Positions 32,819 through 41,347 of a stretch of 64,000 nt of DNA are shown piece after piece. Origin of the DNA: Streptomyces tagetis (GTDB taxonomy: Bacteria; Actinomycetota; Actinomycetes; Streptomycetales; Streptomycetaceae). Both the position numbers and the translations under genes were made by a program. Each line of letters opens with the position of its first letter. Position 1 is the first letter of the stretch. The notes under the pieces are model-generated. The model saw only the letters and a list, made by a program, of their open reading frames with translations. It had not been told where the DNA came from and searched no databases. The stretch spans positions 124,001 to 188,000 of the forward strand of contig NZ_JAGPNL010000009.1 of assembly GCF_018069565.1 (NCBI RefSeq). Direction: 5' to 3'.

Positions 32819-33619
32819 ATGGTCAGCGTCCCCGTCCGCCCAGGTGATCGGCGGGTCAGTCCCGTCTTCCTCGGGATCGCGGCCGTCGCCGCGGTGGCCG
32901 GGTGGGCCCTTTGGACCGGGTTCGGGGACGTGCCCCGGTTCTCGGTGTTCCTCTTCGTGACGGCCGCCTGGGTCGTCTCGCTCTGCCTGCACGAGTACGC
33001 GCACGCCCGTACCGCCCTGCACAGCGGCGACCTCACGGTCGGCGCGAAGGGCTACCTCACCCTGAACCCGCTGAAGTACACGCACGCCCTGCTCAGCATC
33101 GTGCTGCCGGTGGTGTTCGTGGCGCTGGGCGGGATCGGCCTGCCCGGCGGCGCCGTCTTCATCGAGCGCGGGCGTATCCGGGGGCGCTGGCGGCACAGCC
33201 TGATCTCGGCCGCGGGCCCGCTGACGAACGTGCTGTTCGCCGTGGTGTGCACGGCCCCGTTCTGGCTGGACGCGCTGGACGGCGTGCCGCCCGCCTTCCG
33301 GTCCGCCCTCGCCTTCCTCGCCCTGCTCCAGGTCACGGCGGCGATCCTGAACTTCCTGCCGGTGCCGGGCCTGGACGGTTACGGCGTGATCGAGCCCTGG
33401 CTCTCGCCCGGGGTGCGGCGGCAGGTCGAACCGTTCGCCCGCTACGGCCTGCTCTTCGCGGTCGTGCTGCTGCTGTGGGTGCCGGTGGTCAACGGCGTGT
33501 TCTTCGACGCCGTGCACGCGATCCTGTGCGGCCTCGGCGTCGAGAGGGAGTACTCGTCCTGCGGTTACACGCTGTACCGGTTCTGGGAGGACGGCTGGTT
33601 CTGCGCCGTCAGTGCGTGA
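32819..33619 (+). CDS. M50-family site-2-type metalloprotease
   Basis: A 266-residue polytopic membrane protein with the zinc motif HEYAHA (about residue 58) in the second helix and the third-ligand motif PVPGLDGYGVIEPW (about 183), the standard S2P-like layout with no PDZ domain. Members cleave membrane-spanning substrates such as anti-sigma factors; the target here is unknown. It ends YSSCGYTLYRFWEDGWFC. The gene overlaps the convergent small membrane gene by 11 bp. Confidence 0.85.
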   Translation: MVSVPVRPGDRRVSPVFLGIAAVAAVAGWALWTGFGDVPRFSVFLFVTAAWVVSLCLHEYAHARTALHSGDLTVGAKGYLTLNPLKYTHALLSIVLPVVFVALGGIGLPGGAVFIERGRIRGRWRHSLISAAGPLTNVLFAVVCTAPFWLDALDGVPPAFRSALAFLALLQVTAAILNFLPVPGLDGYGVIEPWLSPGVRRQVEPFARYGLLFAVVLLLWVPVVNGVFFDAVHAILCGLGVEREYSSCGYTLYRFWEDGWFCAVSA

Positions 33620-33797
33620 CCGACTCGCGGCGGGCGTCGCGGTCGCGCTTGACGTAGTACCAGCACATGTTGGACGTCAGACCGGTCAGCAGGACCCAGA
33701 CGACGCCGATCAGCACGTGGCCCTGGGTGAAGGAGAGGACGGCGGCGGCCACGGCGAGCACGCAGACGATCAGGGCGTAGAGGGCGAGACGGGGCAT
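33609..33797 (-). CDS. Small two-helix membrane protein
   Basis: A 62-residue protein with two hydrophobic segments (LALYALIVCVLAVAAAVLSF and VLIGVVWVLLTGLTSNMCWYY) and a charged tail KRDRDARRESV. AGGAG lies 9 nt before ATG 33797. Its 3' end overlaps the M50 gene on the opposite strand. Family unknown; similar short membrane proteins are common in streptomycetes. Confidence 0.72.
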   Translation of the reverse strand: MPRLALYALIVCVLAVAAAVLSFTQGHVLIGVVWVLLTGLTSNMCWYYVKRDRDARRESVTH

Positions 33798-33859
33798 GCG
33801 GGGGCTCCTGTCGGGGGACACGGCGGGCACTGCTGCGCCCTCCAGTGTCCCCCATGGCC

Positions 33860-34567
33860 TCATACGTCCGTCACGCGGAGCCCGGCGTGGGCCTTGTAGC
33901 GGCGGTTCACGGAGATCAGGTTGGCGACCAGCGACTCGACCTGGTGGGCGTTGCGCAGCCGGCCGGCGAAGACGCCGCGCATGCCGGGGACGCGTCCGGC
34001 GAGGGCCTGGACGGTCTCGACGTCGGCCCGCGCCTCGCCGAGCACCATCACGTCGGTGTCGATCTGGTCGATCTCCGGGTCCTGGAGGAGGACGGCCGAC
34101 AGGTGGTGGAAGGCGGCGGTGACCCGGCTGTCGGGGAGCAGGGCGGCGGCCTGCTCGGCGGCGCTGCCCTCCTCGGGCTTCAGGGCGTAGGCGCCCTTCT
34201 TGTCGAAGCCGAGCGGGTTGACGCAGTCGACGACGAGCTTGCCGGCGAGTTCCGCGCGGAGCGACTCCAGGGTGGCGCCGTGGCCCTCCCAGGGCACGGC
34301 GACGATGACGAGGTCGCTGCGGCGGGCGGTCTCGGCGTTGTCGGCGCCCTCGACGCCGAGGCCGATGTCCGCGGCGGCGGCCTGGGCGCGTTCGGCGGCG
34401 CGGGAGCCGACGATCACCTTCTGGCCGGCCTTGGCGAGCCGGTAGGCGAGGCCCTTGCCCTGGGGGCCGGTCCCGCCGAGGACGCCGACGACGAGCCCGG
34501 AGACGTCGGGCAGGTCCCAGGGGTCCTTGGCGGGGGCCTTCTGTGCGGCACTGTCGGTAGAGGTCAT
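33860..34567 (-). CDS. fno: F420-dependent NADP oxidoreductase
   Basis: A 235-residue NADPH-dependent F420 reductase that exchanges electrons between F420 and NADP. The N-terminal dinucleotide fold has VVGVLGGTGPQGKGLAYRLAKAG (glycine motif) and IVGSRAAERA, followed by VVDCVNPLGFDKKGAYALKPEEGSA-type text and AFHHLSAVLL, all characteristic of the npdG/Fno family. A 25-residue polar N-terminal tail precedes the fold. ATG 34567. No other F420 gene is adjacent. Confidence 0.9.
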   Translation of the reverse strand: MTSTDSAAQKAPAKDPWDLPDVSGLVVGVLGGTGPQGKGLAYRLAKAGQKVIVGSRAAERAQAAAADIGLGVEGADNAETARRSDLVIVAVPWEGHGATLESLRAELAGKLVVDCVNPLGFDKKGAYALKPEEGSAAEQAAALLPDSRVTAAFHHLSAVLLQDPEIDQIDTDVMVLGEARADVETVQALAGRVPGMRGVFAGRLRNAHQVESLVANLISVNRRYKAHAGLRVTDV

Positions 34568-34706
34568 GTGCCGACCCTACGTCCGCGCGGGCCCCCGCAC
34601 CGGCTCCGGGGCCGGGACGCCGGGACCGGGGCGCCGGGTCCCCGGATCGGGGGAACCGGGGGCGAACGCCCCCGCGCGCGGGGCGGGTTGCGGCAGGATG
34701 CGCGCC

Positions 34707-35321
34707 ATGGACGCCGTACGGGTCGCGCTGCTGCGGGAAGTGCTCGCCGGGACCGAGTGGCTGGGGGCCACCCGGCGGTTCGCGGGGGCGCTGCGCGGGT
34801 CGGTGGTCTCGCACGGGGGCGGTCTGCTGCTGGTGGGCACCGCCGACCACGAGCCGTGGCACCTGGCGGCGCATCTGGTGGACGAGGCCGCCTGGTCGGG
34901 CACGCCGGAGCTGACCCCGACCCTGGTGCGGCACGACGCGCGTCCCTCGGACCCGGCGCACCTGGCGGTGGGGCTGGGGCGGCTCGCGGCGGCGCGGCGC
35001 GGGGAGACGCTGCTCGTGGTGACGCCGGACGATCCGGGGGCGCGGCTGCTGGAGGGCGTGCACGACGCCCGGCGGGCCGGGGCGACGGTGCTGGCGCTGG
35101 GCACCGGCGGGCACGCCGGGGAGCGGGAGCTGACCGCGATGGCGCACGAGACGCTGGCCGTGCCCGACGGCGCCGAACTGGACCTGGACACGGTGCAGCA
35201 CCTGGTCAGCGCGGCGGCCGGGGAGAACGCGGTGCCGCCGCAGCGCGGGCGGCGCACCTTCCGGGACCGGCTCTCCCGCCTCGCCGACCACCTGACGGCC
35301 CCGCCCCCGCCCCGCTGGTGA
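34707..35321 (+). CDS. Hypothetical protein with SIS-like sugar-isomerase fold
   Basis: A 204-residue soluble protein. HGGGLLLVGTADHEPWHLAAHLVDEA and the later LLVVTPDDPGARLLEGVHDARRAGATVLALGTGGH read like the alternating beta/alpha pattern of SIS (phosphosugar-binding) domains, though the usual Ser-rich loop is weak. It is conserved beside map in streptomycetes as far as I know, function unsettled. ATG 34707 has GGAT 8 nt upstream; ATG 34698 is an alternative. Confidence 0.7.
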   Translation: MDAVRVALLREVLAGTEWLGATRRFAGALRGSVVSHGGGLLLVGTADHEPWHLAAHLVDEAAWSGTPELTPTLVRHDARPSDPAHLAVGLGRLAAARRGETLLVVTPDDPGARLLEGVHDARRAGATVLALGTGGHAGERELTAMAHETLAVPDGAELDLDTVQHLVSAAAGENAVPPQRGRRTFRDRLSRLADHLTAPPPPRW

Positions 35322-35364
35322 CGGGGAGCGGCGGGCGGGGCCGGCAAGGCCGCCACGGACGAGG

Positions 35365-35592
35365 TCAGTCCTCGGCGCGGGTGTCGTCCGGGTCGTGCCA
35401 GCGGGGGTCGTTCTCCCACTGGAGGTCGCGCTCGCGGGCGGTCTCCATCGCGCGCTCGGCCTCCGCGCGGGAGGTGTAGGGCCCGAAGCGGTTCTTGGCC
35501 GGGCACTCCGGCCCCTCCTCCACCTTCTGGTGCTCCAGGCAGTAGAACCACTCGCCCGGTCTGCCGACGGTGCGCTTCTTGAACAGGGCCAT
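35365..35592 (-). CDS. Small conserved hypothetical protein
   Basis: A 75-residue hydrophilic protein beginning MALFKKRTVGRPGEWFYCLEHQKVEEGPEC and ending in an acidic tail. Two Cys and one His spaced CLEHx(9)C suggest a possible metal site. AAAGGAG lies 6 nt before ATG 35592, so translation is well supported. It is divergent from map with 58 bp between starts. Function unknown. Confidence 0.8.
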   Translation of the reverse strand: MALFKKRTVGRPGEWFYCLEHQKVEEGPECPAKNRFGPYTSRAEAERAMETARERDLQWENDPRWHDPDDTRAED

Positions 35593-35650
35593 GACCGGCT
35601 CCTTTCGCCAGGGACATGGTGTCGTATGCCCGCTGGTTAGACTCGCTGGC

Positions 35651-36508
35651 ATGTCTGGCCAGTCGCTGCTCGTCCCAGGGGAGCTGTCTCCCACCCGTTC
35701 CGTACCCGGAAACATCCGCCGGCCCGAGTACGTCGGCAGACCGGCGCCGACCCCGTACACCGGGCCGGAGGTGCAGACGCCCGAGACGGTCGAGGCGATG
35801 CGCCGGGCCGGGCGGATCGCGGCGCGGGCGATGGCCGAGGCGGCGAAGCTCATCGCGCCCGGGGTGACCACGGACGAGCTGGACCGGGTGGCGCACGCCT
35901 ACATGTGCGACCACGGCGCCTACCCCTCGACGCTCGGCTACCGCGGCTTCCCGAAGTCGCTGTGCACCTCGGTCAACGAGGTGATCTGCCACGGCATCCC
36001 GGACTCGACGGTGCTGCGCGACGGCGACATCGTCAACCTGGACGTGACGGCGTACGTCGGCGGGGTGCACGGCGACACCAACGCCACCTACCTCGTCGGC
36101 GAGGTGGCCGAGGAGAGCCGCGCGCTGGTCGAGCGCACCCGCGAGGCGCTCGACCGGGCGATCAAGGCGGTGAAGCCGGGCCGGCAGATCAACGTCATCG
36201 GCCGGGTCATCGAGTCCTACGCCAAGCGCTTCGGCTACGGGGTGGTCCGCGACTTCACCGGCCACGGCATCAACACCGCGTTCCACTCCGGGCTGATCGT
36301 GCCGCACTACGACAGCCCGCACGCCACGACCGTGATCCGGCCCGGCATGACCTTCACGATCGAGCCGATGCTGACGCTCGGGACGATCGAGTACGACATG
36401 TGGGAGGACGGCTGGACGGTCGTGACGAAGGACCGCAAGCGGACCGCCCAGTTCGAGCACACGCTGGTGGTGACGGACACGGGGGCGGAGATCCTCACCC
36501 TCCCCTGA
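35651..36508 (+). CDS. map: Type I methionine aminopeptidase
   Basis: A 285-residue cytosolic enzyme removing N-terminal Met from new proteins. The pita-bread fold metal ligands appear in order: VNLDVTAYVGGVHGDTNAT (two Asp), FTGHGINTAFH (His), TFTIEPMLTLG (Glu), RTAQFEHTLVVT (Glu). The 40-residue N-terminal extension carries Pro-rich text and an SH3-like RRPEYVGRP, as in mycobacterial MapB-type enzymes. TAGACT lies 6-7 nt before ATG 35651, so the mRNA is probably leaderless. A 17-bp hairpin follows. Confidence 0.95.
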   Translation: MSGQSLLVPGELSPTRSVPGNIRRPEYVGRPAPTPYTGPEVQTPETVEAMRRAGRIAARAMAEAAKLIAPGVTTDELDRVAHAYMCDHGAYPSTLGYRGFPKSLCTSVNEVICHGIPDSTVLRDGDIVNLDVTAYVGGVHGDTNATYLVGEVAEESRALVERTREALDRAIKAVKPGRQINVIGRVIESYAKRFGYGVVRDFTGHGINTAFHSGLIVPHYDSPHATTVIRPGMTFTIEPMLTLGTIEYDMWEDGWTVVTKDRKRTAQFEHTLVVTDTGAEILTLP

Positions 36509-36534
36509 CCCCCGCGGCCCCCACGGCCCCGCCG

Positions 36535-36571
36535 AGACCCGCCCGCCCGGAGCTTCCGGGCCGGCGGGTCT
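36535..36571 (+). terminator. Terminator after map
   Basis: Arms AGACCCGCCCGCCCGGA and TCCGGGCCGGCGGGTCT form a 17-bp stem with one internal mismatch and a 3-nt loop, followed by TCTGTTTCC. Confidence 0.85.
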
Positions 36572-36606
36572 TCTGTTTCCCCGGGTCGGAGGCACCCCTC
36601 GCGTTT

Positions 36607-36667
36607 CCGACATGCTGTCGGTAAAGTTACCGACAGCATGTCGGAACTGTTACCGACAAAGCGTCGG
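36607..36667. promoter_or_regulatory. Three palindromic operators at 23-bp spacing upstream of the heme oxygenase
   Basis: CCGACATGCTGTCGG (36607-36621), CCGACAGCATGTCGG (36630-36644) and CCGACAAAGCGTCGG (36653-36667) are 15-bp palindromes of form CCGACA-N3-TGTCGG with centres exactly 23 bp apart. The first two are also mirror images, so 36605-36646 forms a larger inverted repeat with 20-bp arms. Each is linked by an A/T-rich spacer ending in TTA. The array ends 7 bp before the TTGACT -35 element of the oxygenase promoter. This is a classic dimeric-regulator array; the regulator is not identified. Confidence 0.8.
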
Positions 36668-36679
36668 GAAAGTATTGAC

Positions 36680-36698
36680 TTAGGTAAGCCTAACCATA
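36680..36698. promoter_or_regulatory. Iron box (DmdR/IdeR type) in the heme oxygenase promoter
   Basis: TTAGGTAAGCCTAACCATA matches the TTAGGTTAGSCTAACCTAA consensus at about 16 of 19 positions. It sits directly behind TTGACT (36675-36680) and over the spacer/-10 region, where an iron-loaded repressor would block transcription. Confidence 0.82.
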
Positions 36699-36710
36699 GA
36701 AACTCTGACC

Positions 36711-37358
36711 ATGGACTCCTTCTCGACCCTCATCCGCACGGCCTCCCACGAGCAGCACGTGGAGGCGGAGACCTCCACCTTCATGAGCGACCTGCTCGGC
36801 GGCCGACTCGGAGTCGACGCGTACGCGCGCTACACCGAGCAACTGTGGTTCGTCTACGAAGCCCTGGAGGACGCCGCCGCCCGGCTCGCCTCGGACCCGG
36901 TGGCCGGTCCCTTCGTCCGGCCGGAGCTGCTGCGCCTGCCCTCCCTGGAACGCGACCTGGCGCACCTGCGCGGTGCCGACTGGCGCGCGGGCGTGACCGC
37001 CCTGCCGGCGACCGAGGAGTACGCGGCCCGCATCCGCGAGTGCGCCGATCAGTGGCCCGCCGGTTACATCGCCCACCACTACACGCGCTACCTGGGCGAC
37101 CTGTCCGGCGGCCAGATCATCCGCGACAAGGCCGAGCGCACCTGGGGCTTCACGAAGAAGGGCGACGGCGTCCGCTTCTACGTCTTCGACGGCATCGGCA
37201 ACCCGGCCGCCTTCAAGCGCGAGTACCGCGAGCTGCTGGACGGCATCCGCGCCGACGACCTGGAGAAGCAGCGCGTGATCGCCGAGTGCAAGCGGGCCTT
37301 CGCGCTCAACACCGGCGTCTTCCGCGCCCTGGGCGAGGAGTTCCCGCTCTCGGCCTGA
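36711..37358 (+). CDS. hmuO: Biliverdin-producing heme oxygenase
   Basis: A 215-residue cytoplasmic enzyme opening heme to biliverdin, CO and Fe(II). The proximal His is in IRTASHEQHVEAE (about residue 13-16), and the distal helix reads YLGDLSGGQIIRDKAERTWG, the family signature. It resembles Corynebacterium HmuO in length. ATG 36711 lies only about 8 nt after a TAGAAA -10-like element, so the mRNA is near-leaderless. Iron box and palindrome array indicate repression by iron plus a second signal. It works with the HtaA and HmuTUV proteins 1-7 kb downstream. Confidence 0.94.
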   Translation: MDSFSTLIRTASHEQHVEAETSTFMSDLLGGRLGVDAYARYTEQLWFVYEALEDAAARLASDPVAGPFVRPELLRLPSLERDLAHLRGADWRAGVTALPATEEYAARIRECADQWPAGYIAHHYTRYLGDLSGGQIIRDKAERTWGFTKKGDGVRFYVFDGIGNPAAFKREYRELLDGIRADDLEKQRVIAECKRAFALNTGVFRALGEEFPLSA

Positions 37359-37380
37359 GCCGCGTCCCCGTCCGCCGTGT

Positions 37381-37420
37381 CCTGGTCCCCCCTCGGCCGA
37401 GTCGCCGAGGGGGGACCAGG
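37381..37420. terminator. Bidirectional terminator between hmuO and the PhzF-like gene
   Basis: A perfect 17-bp inverted repeat (CCTGGTCCCCCCTCGGC / GCCGAGGGGGGACCAGG) with a 6-nt loop lies between convergent genes. Confidence 0.88.
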
Positions 37421-37434
37421 GCGTGGGCGTACGG

Positions 37435-38130
37435 TCACCGCTCCAGGCGGACCCGTCCGCCGACCTCGACCCAGCCGCCGGGCTGCGGTGCCGTCAGAAG
37501 CTGCGAGCCGGTCCCCTGCGTGATGTTGAGGGCCCGGCCCAGCGACGCGGTCAGCAGCAGCGCCGCCGTGCCCGTCGCCTCGTCCTCGCCCGTCCCGGCG
37601 GGGCCGGGGAAGGCGCGGGCGCGGACCCGGCCCGCCGGCTCGTCCTCCCAGGCCCAGGCGTACAGCCCCGGCCTCTTGCCCGGCGCCTCCACCTGCCCCT
37701 CCCCCGGCGCCCCGCCGGGCTCTTCCCCGGGCGCGGGCACCGGCAGGGCGTCCACCTCGGCGGCGTCGGCGCAGTGGCGCAGGGTGTGCGGCGGGGCCCA
37801 CTCGGGCCGGGCCTCGATCCAGGTGAACTCCCCGTCCAGCCGTACGCCCACCGTCCCGGCGGGCACGACCAGTTCGGGCACGTCCAGCAGCCAGGCCGTG
37901 CCGACGCAGGCGTCCCCGGCGAGCGGCGGGCGCCCGGCGGGTGTGTGGACGTCGAGGACACCGCGCTCCGGGTCGTCGACGAACACGGTCTCGCCGAAGC
38001 CCAGTTTGGCGGCCAGCTCCCGCCGCTCCTCGGTGCCGGGGACGCGGGACCCGTCGCGGACGACGCCGATCTCGTTGCCGTACCCACCGTTCGGCGCGCA
38101 GAAGACCCGCAGTACGTCGTAGTCGGTCAC
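37435..38130 (-). CDS. PhzF-family isomerase-like protein
   Basis: A 231-residue protein of the PhzF epimerase/isomerase fold: VTDYDVLRVFCAPNGGYGNE at the start, GDACVGTAWLL and GEDEATGTAALLL as the paired family motifs. It is shorter than typical PhzF (about 280), mainly in the central region, which contains a Pro/Gly-rich insert (PAPGEEPGGAPGEG). Substrate unknown; it is not evidence for phenazine synthesis. GTG 38130 is chosen because it begins at the fold; no ribosome site is clear. Confidence 0.8.
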   Translation of the reverse strand: MTDYDVLRVFCAPNGGYGNEIGVVRDGSRVPGTEERRELAAKLGFGETVFVDDPERGVLDVHTPAGRPPLAGDACVGTAWLLDVPELVVPAGTVGVRLDGEFTWIEARPEWAPPHTLRHCADAAEVDALPVPAPGEEPGGAPGEGQVEAPGKRPGLYAWAWEDEPAGRVRARAFPGPAGTGEDEATGTAALLLTASLGRALNITQGTGSQLLTAPQPGGWVEVGGRVRLER

Positions 38131-38280
38131 GGGGGCATTCAAACACCGCGGACACGGCCGCGCGGGCCGGTGCCCCGTCGTCGTGACGGTGGCACCGGCC
38201 CGCGTGCCGGGGGGAGTTGGCCGGCCGTCGGCTTCACCGGCGGCCGGCGGCGGGGGCACCCTCGCGCCCCCGCCGGGGGG

Positions 38281-39837
38281 TCAGCCGGTGACCGTACGCC
38301 GCTTGCGGGCGACGAGGACCGCGCCCGCGCCGGCCACGACGGCGAGGCCGGCCGCCGCGCCGAGGGCCGCGCCCGGGACCTCCGAGCCGGTGGCGGCGAG
38401 GCTGCCGCCGCCGGTGATGCCGCCCGTGGTGGAGCCGACGCCGCCCACGGAGCCGGTGCCGCCGGCGACCCCGCCGGAGGCGCCGCCACTGCCCGAGCCG
38501 CCCGAGCCGCCCGTGCCGCCGCTGCCGCCCGTGCCGCCGTCGGGCAGCTTGGCGCCCTCGCTCAGCGCCACCGACAGGGTGACCGGGTCGAGCACGGTGC
38601 CGGCGGTGTAGAAGTCGCCGAACGCCTTGGCGCCGGCCGCGGTGAGCGTGGCGGTGACCCCGTCGACGGTGACGACGTCGTCCTTGGCGGTCAGCGCGGC
38701 GGACTTGGCCTTGAGGTCGGCCAGGACCACGCCGGCGGACTTCTCGCCCAGGCTGTTCACGTCGGCGCTGAGCTTGCCCTTGCCGCCGTCGAGGGTGGCC
38801 CTCAGGTTGCTCAGGGTCAGGTCGAGGGCGTAACTGCCGTTGGTCTCGTGGCCCTTGAAGTTCACCGCGCCCTTGAAGGAGGCGTCGAGCTTGCCGGCCT
38901 TCGTGTCGTAGGTGCCGGTGGCGTCCTTGAAGGTGAAGGCGCCGTTGCCGGCCGCCTGGGCCGCGCCGCCGGAGGCGGTGATGGTGCCCTTGGCTATGGG
39001 GCCGGTGACGTAGGCGCGGAACGACTCCTTCACGCCCCAGCCGAGGGTGCCGTCGGCGATGGCGCCCTGGGCCGGCGCCTGGGTGGCGGGGGTCGACGGC
39101 TTGGGGGCCGTGGTGCCCTCGCTCGCGGTGGGGCTCGGCTTGCCGGTCGTGGGCGGCGTCGTCGGGGTGGTCTCCGAGGCCGTCGGCTCCGGGGTGCCGG
39201 TCGGCGTGCCCGTCGGCTCCGGCGACTGGGTCGGCGGCTCGGAGGTGGGCGGGGTGCTCGGCGTCGACGGGGTGTTCTGCACCACCGTCAGCGGGTCGCC
39301 CGCGGCGCCCTTGTAGCTCGCGCTGCCGAAGACCTCCGCGGCCTCGTCAGTCAGCGTGGTCTCCATGTTCTTCATGTCACGGGTGACCTCGACCGTGGCG
39401 AGCGGCACATCGTCCCGCGTGGTGCCGTTGGCGGTCACGTCGGCCGTGATCCGGGCGTCCTTGCTGTCGAACTTGACGTCGGACAGGGTGAACGCGAAGC
39501 CGTGCGCGGCGGACTCGACCGCGAGGCTGCCCTTGAAGGCGAGGTCCACGGTGTGGCCGGTCGAGTCGTAGCTGCCGGCGCCCTCGGTGAAGGTGAAGGC
39601 CCCGTTGCCGGCGGCCTGGCTCGCGCCGCCGGAGGCGGTGAAGCTGCCCTGCGCGTAGGTGGCGACGTAGGTGCGGTACGACTGCTTGATGCCCCAGGTC
39701 AGCTCGTAGTCCTTGAGCGGGATCTCGGCCGCCGAGGCGGTGCCCGCGCCGAGGGTGGCGAGGGCGGTCGCGCCGAGGGCGGCGGCCGTCGTCACGGCTG
39801 CGGCGAGGGTGATGGAGCGGCGTCGTCTGACGGGCAT
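38281..39837 (-). CDS. HtaA-domain heme-binding surface protein with LAxTG sorting signal
   Basis: A 518-residue exported protein. After a signal peptide (cleavage near ASA) come two HtaA domains, residues about 42-185 (LTWGIKQSYRTYV...) and about 270-410 (LGWGVKESFRAYVTGPIAKG), joined by a Pro/Thr/Glu-rich linker of about 80 residues. HtaA domains bind heme through conserved Tyr/His residues. The C-terminus has a Gly/Ser tract, LAATG, a hydrophobic helix and KRRTV: a class E sortase LAxTG signal, so it is probably wall-linked. AAGGAGA precedes ATG 39837. It follows the second HtaA gene by 51 bp, likely one operon from the iron-box promoter. Confidence 0.9.
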   Translation of the reverse strand: MPVRRRRSITLAAAVTTAAALGATALATLGAGTASAAEIPLKDYELTWGIKQSYRTYVATYAQGSFTASGGASQAAGNGAFTFTEGAGSYDSTGHTVDLAFKGSLAVESAAHGFAFTLSDVKFDSKDARITADVTANGTTRDDVPLATVEVTRDMKNMETTLTDEAAEVFGSASYKGAAGDPLTVVQNTPSTPSTPPTSEPPTQSPEPTGTPTGTPEPTASETTPTTPPTTGKPSPTASEGTTAPKPSTPATQAPAQGAIADGTLGWGVKESFRAYVTGPIAKGTITASGGAAQAAGNGAFTFKDATGTYDTKAGKLDASFKGAVNFKGHETNGSYALDLTLSNLRATLDGGKGKLSADVNSLGEKSAGVVLADLKAKSAALTAKDDVVTVDGVTATLTAAGAKAFGDFYTAGTVLDPVTLSVALSEGAKLPDGGTGGSGGTGGSGGSGSGGASGGVAGGTGSVGGVGSTTGGITGGGSLAATGSEVPGAALGAAAGLAVVAGAGAVLVARKRRTVTG

Positions 39838-39888
39838 GCTCGGTTCTCCTTGGGTGGTGGGCCGCCCGGGGGCGGTCGGGGTGGTGGC

Positions 39889-41313
39889 TCAGCCCTCGTC
39901 CGCGGGGGACGCGGAGGCGGCGGCACGGGCGCGGCGCCTGCGGGTGGTGACGACCCCGAGGGCCGCGGCCACCAGCAGCAGGGCACCGGCGGCGATGCCG
40001 ACGGGCAGAGCGGGGAAGCCGGAGTCGTCGGTGGCGTTCGCGACGGGTTCGGCGGAGGTCTCGGGGTCGGCCTTCGGCTCGGGGCTCGCGCTCGCCGTGG
40101 GTTCGCTGCCCAGGTCGGGCAGGGCGGGCAGCTTCGCGTCGTCGGTGAGGGCGACGGCGAGCGAGACCGGGTCCATCTCCGTGCCCTCCTGGTACATCCC
40201 GCCGAAGGTCTCGGCGCCGCGCGCGGTGAGCTTGGCGGGGGCCTCGGTCACGGCGACCAGGCCGTCGGCCGGCTTGAGGTCCTTGGCGGTGAAGGTGACC
40301 AGCGGCACCTTGCCCGCCGTCAGGTCCGGGCTCGCCACATCGGCGTAGAGCGTACCCTTGCCGTCCTTCACGGTGGCGCGGACGGCGCTGAGCTTCAGGT
40401 CGAGGCCGTCCTCGCCGGTGAAGCGGACCTCGCCGCGGAAGGCGGCGGTGAGGGTGCCGTCCTCGAAGGTGCCGGTGCCGCCGGGGAAGCGGAAGAGGGC
40501 GCCGCCGTCCTGGGCGCCGGCGGCGAGGGTCCACTCGCCGCGGGCGATCTCACCGGTGACGTACTCGCGGAAGGTGCGGCGCACGCCCCAGTCGACCGCG
40601 CCGTCGCGGAGCTCGCCGCCGGCGGCCTTCTTCTTCGCCTCCGGGGACTTGGAGGCGTCGCCGGGCGTGGCGGACGGCTCCTTCTTCGGCGCCGGGGCGC
40701 GGACGTCGGCGGAGAGGCTGACCGGGTCGAGCGGGGTGCCGGCGGTGTAGTAGCCGGCGAAGGAGGCGGCGCCCTGGGAGGTGAGGGTGGCGGGCAGGTT
40801 GTTGAGGACGACGGAGGTGCCGCCGCCCTTCATGTCGATGCCGCCGAGGGAGAGGGCGGCGAAGGGCACCTGACGGGACGTCGTGACCGCCCCGGTGTCC
40901 TTCGCCTTGCTGACGACGTCCACGTAGAGCGTGCCGGAGGAGCCGGAGATGCTCACCGTGGGACGGCTGATGGTGAGGTCGAGCTGGTGCCCGCCGTTGC
41001 CCGTGGGGTGGCCGACGAAGCGCACGCCGCCCGAGAAGGCGGCCCGGAAGGCGCCGGTGGCACCGTCGTAGGAGCCGCTCGCGGAGTGGAAGCGGAAGGC
41101 GCTGCCGCCCACCGTGGCGGCGCCGCCGGTCAGGGAGTAACTCCCCTTGGCGATGGGCCCGGTGACATAACTCTGGAAACTGGATTTGATGCCCCAGTCG
41201 AGCCGGCCGCCCTGCACCGTCCGGTTCTCGGCGTGGGCGGCGGTCACCGGGAGCAGGGCCCCGAGGACCACCGCGCACAACACGGTGACCAGGGTGCGGA
41301 ATCGGGCGGGCAT
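39889..41313 (-). CDS. HtaA-domain heme-binding membrane protein
   Basis: A 474-residue exported protein with a signal peptide ending HAE and two HtaA domains, about residues 35-185 (LDWGIKSSFQSYVTGPIAKG) and about 235-385 (VDWGVRRTFREYVTGEIARG). The C-terminus has a Pro/Glu-rich stretch, a single hydrophobic helix (PVGIAAGALLLVAAALGVV) and Arg-rich tail but no LPxTG-like motif, so it is membrane-anchored. Homologues in Corynebacterium pass heme to HmuT. GGAGG lies before ATG 41313. Divergent from hmuT over an 81-bp gap containing an iron box. Confidence 0.9.
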   Translation of the reverse strand: MPARFRTLVTVLCAVVLGALLPVTAAHAENRTVQGGRLDWGIKSSFQSYVTGPIAKGSYSLTGGAATVGGSAFRFHSASGSYDGATGAFRAAFSGGVRFVGHPTGNGGHQLDLTISRPTVSISGSSGTLYVDVVSKAKDTGAVTTSRQVPFAALSLGGIDMKGGGTSVVLNNLPATLTSQGAASFAGYYTAGTPLDPVSLSADVRAPAPKKEPSATPGDASKSPEAKKKAAGGELRDGAVDWGVRRTFREYVTGEIARGEWTLAAGAQDGGALFRFPGGTGTFEDGTLTAAFRGEVRFTGEDGLDLKLSAVRATVKDGKGTLYADVASPDLTAGKVPLVTFTAKDLKPADGLVAVTEAPAKLTARGAETFGGMYQEGTEMDPVSLAVALTDDAKLPALPDLGSEPTASASPEPKADPETSAEPVANATDDSGFPALPVGIAAGALLLVAAALGVVTTRRRRARAAASASPADEG

Positions 41314-41347
41314 GGCACGTCCTCCGGATCGGGGGCCGGTAACAAGT

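Noticed and set aside
37435..38130. Phenazine biosynthesis
   Set aside because: Only a PhzF-fold protein is present; no phzABDEG genes are nearby.
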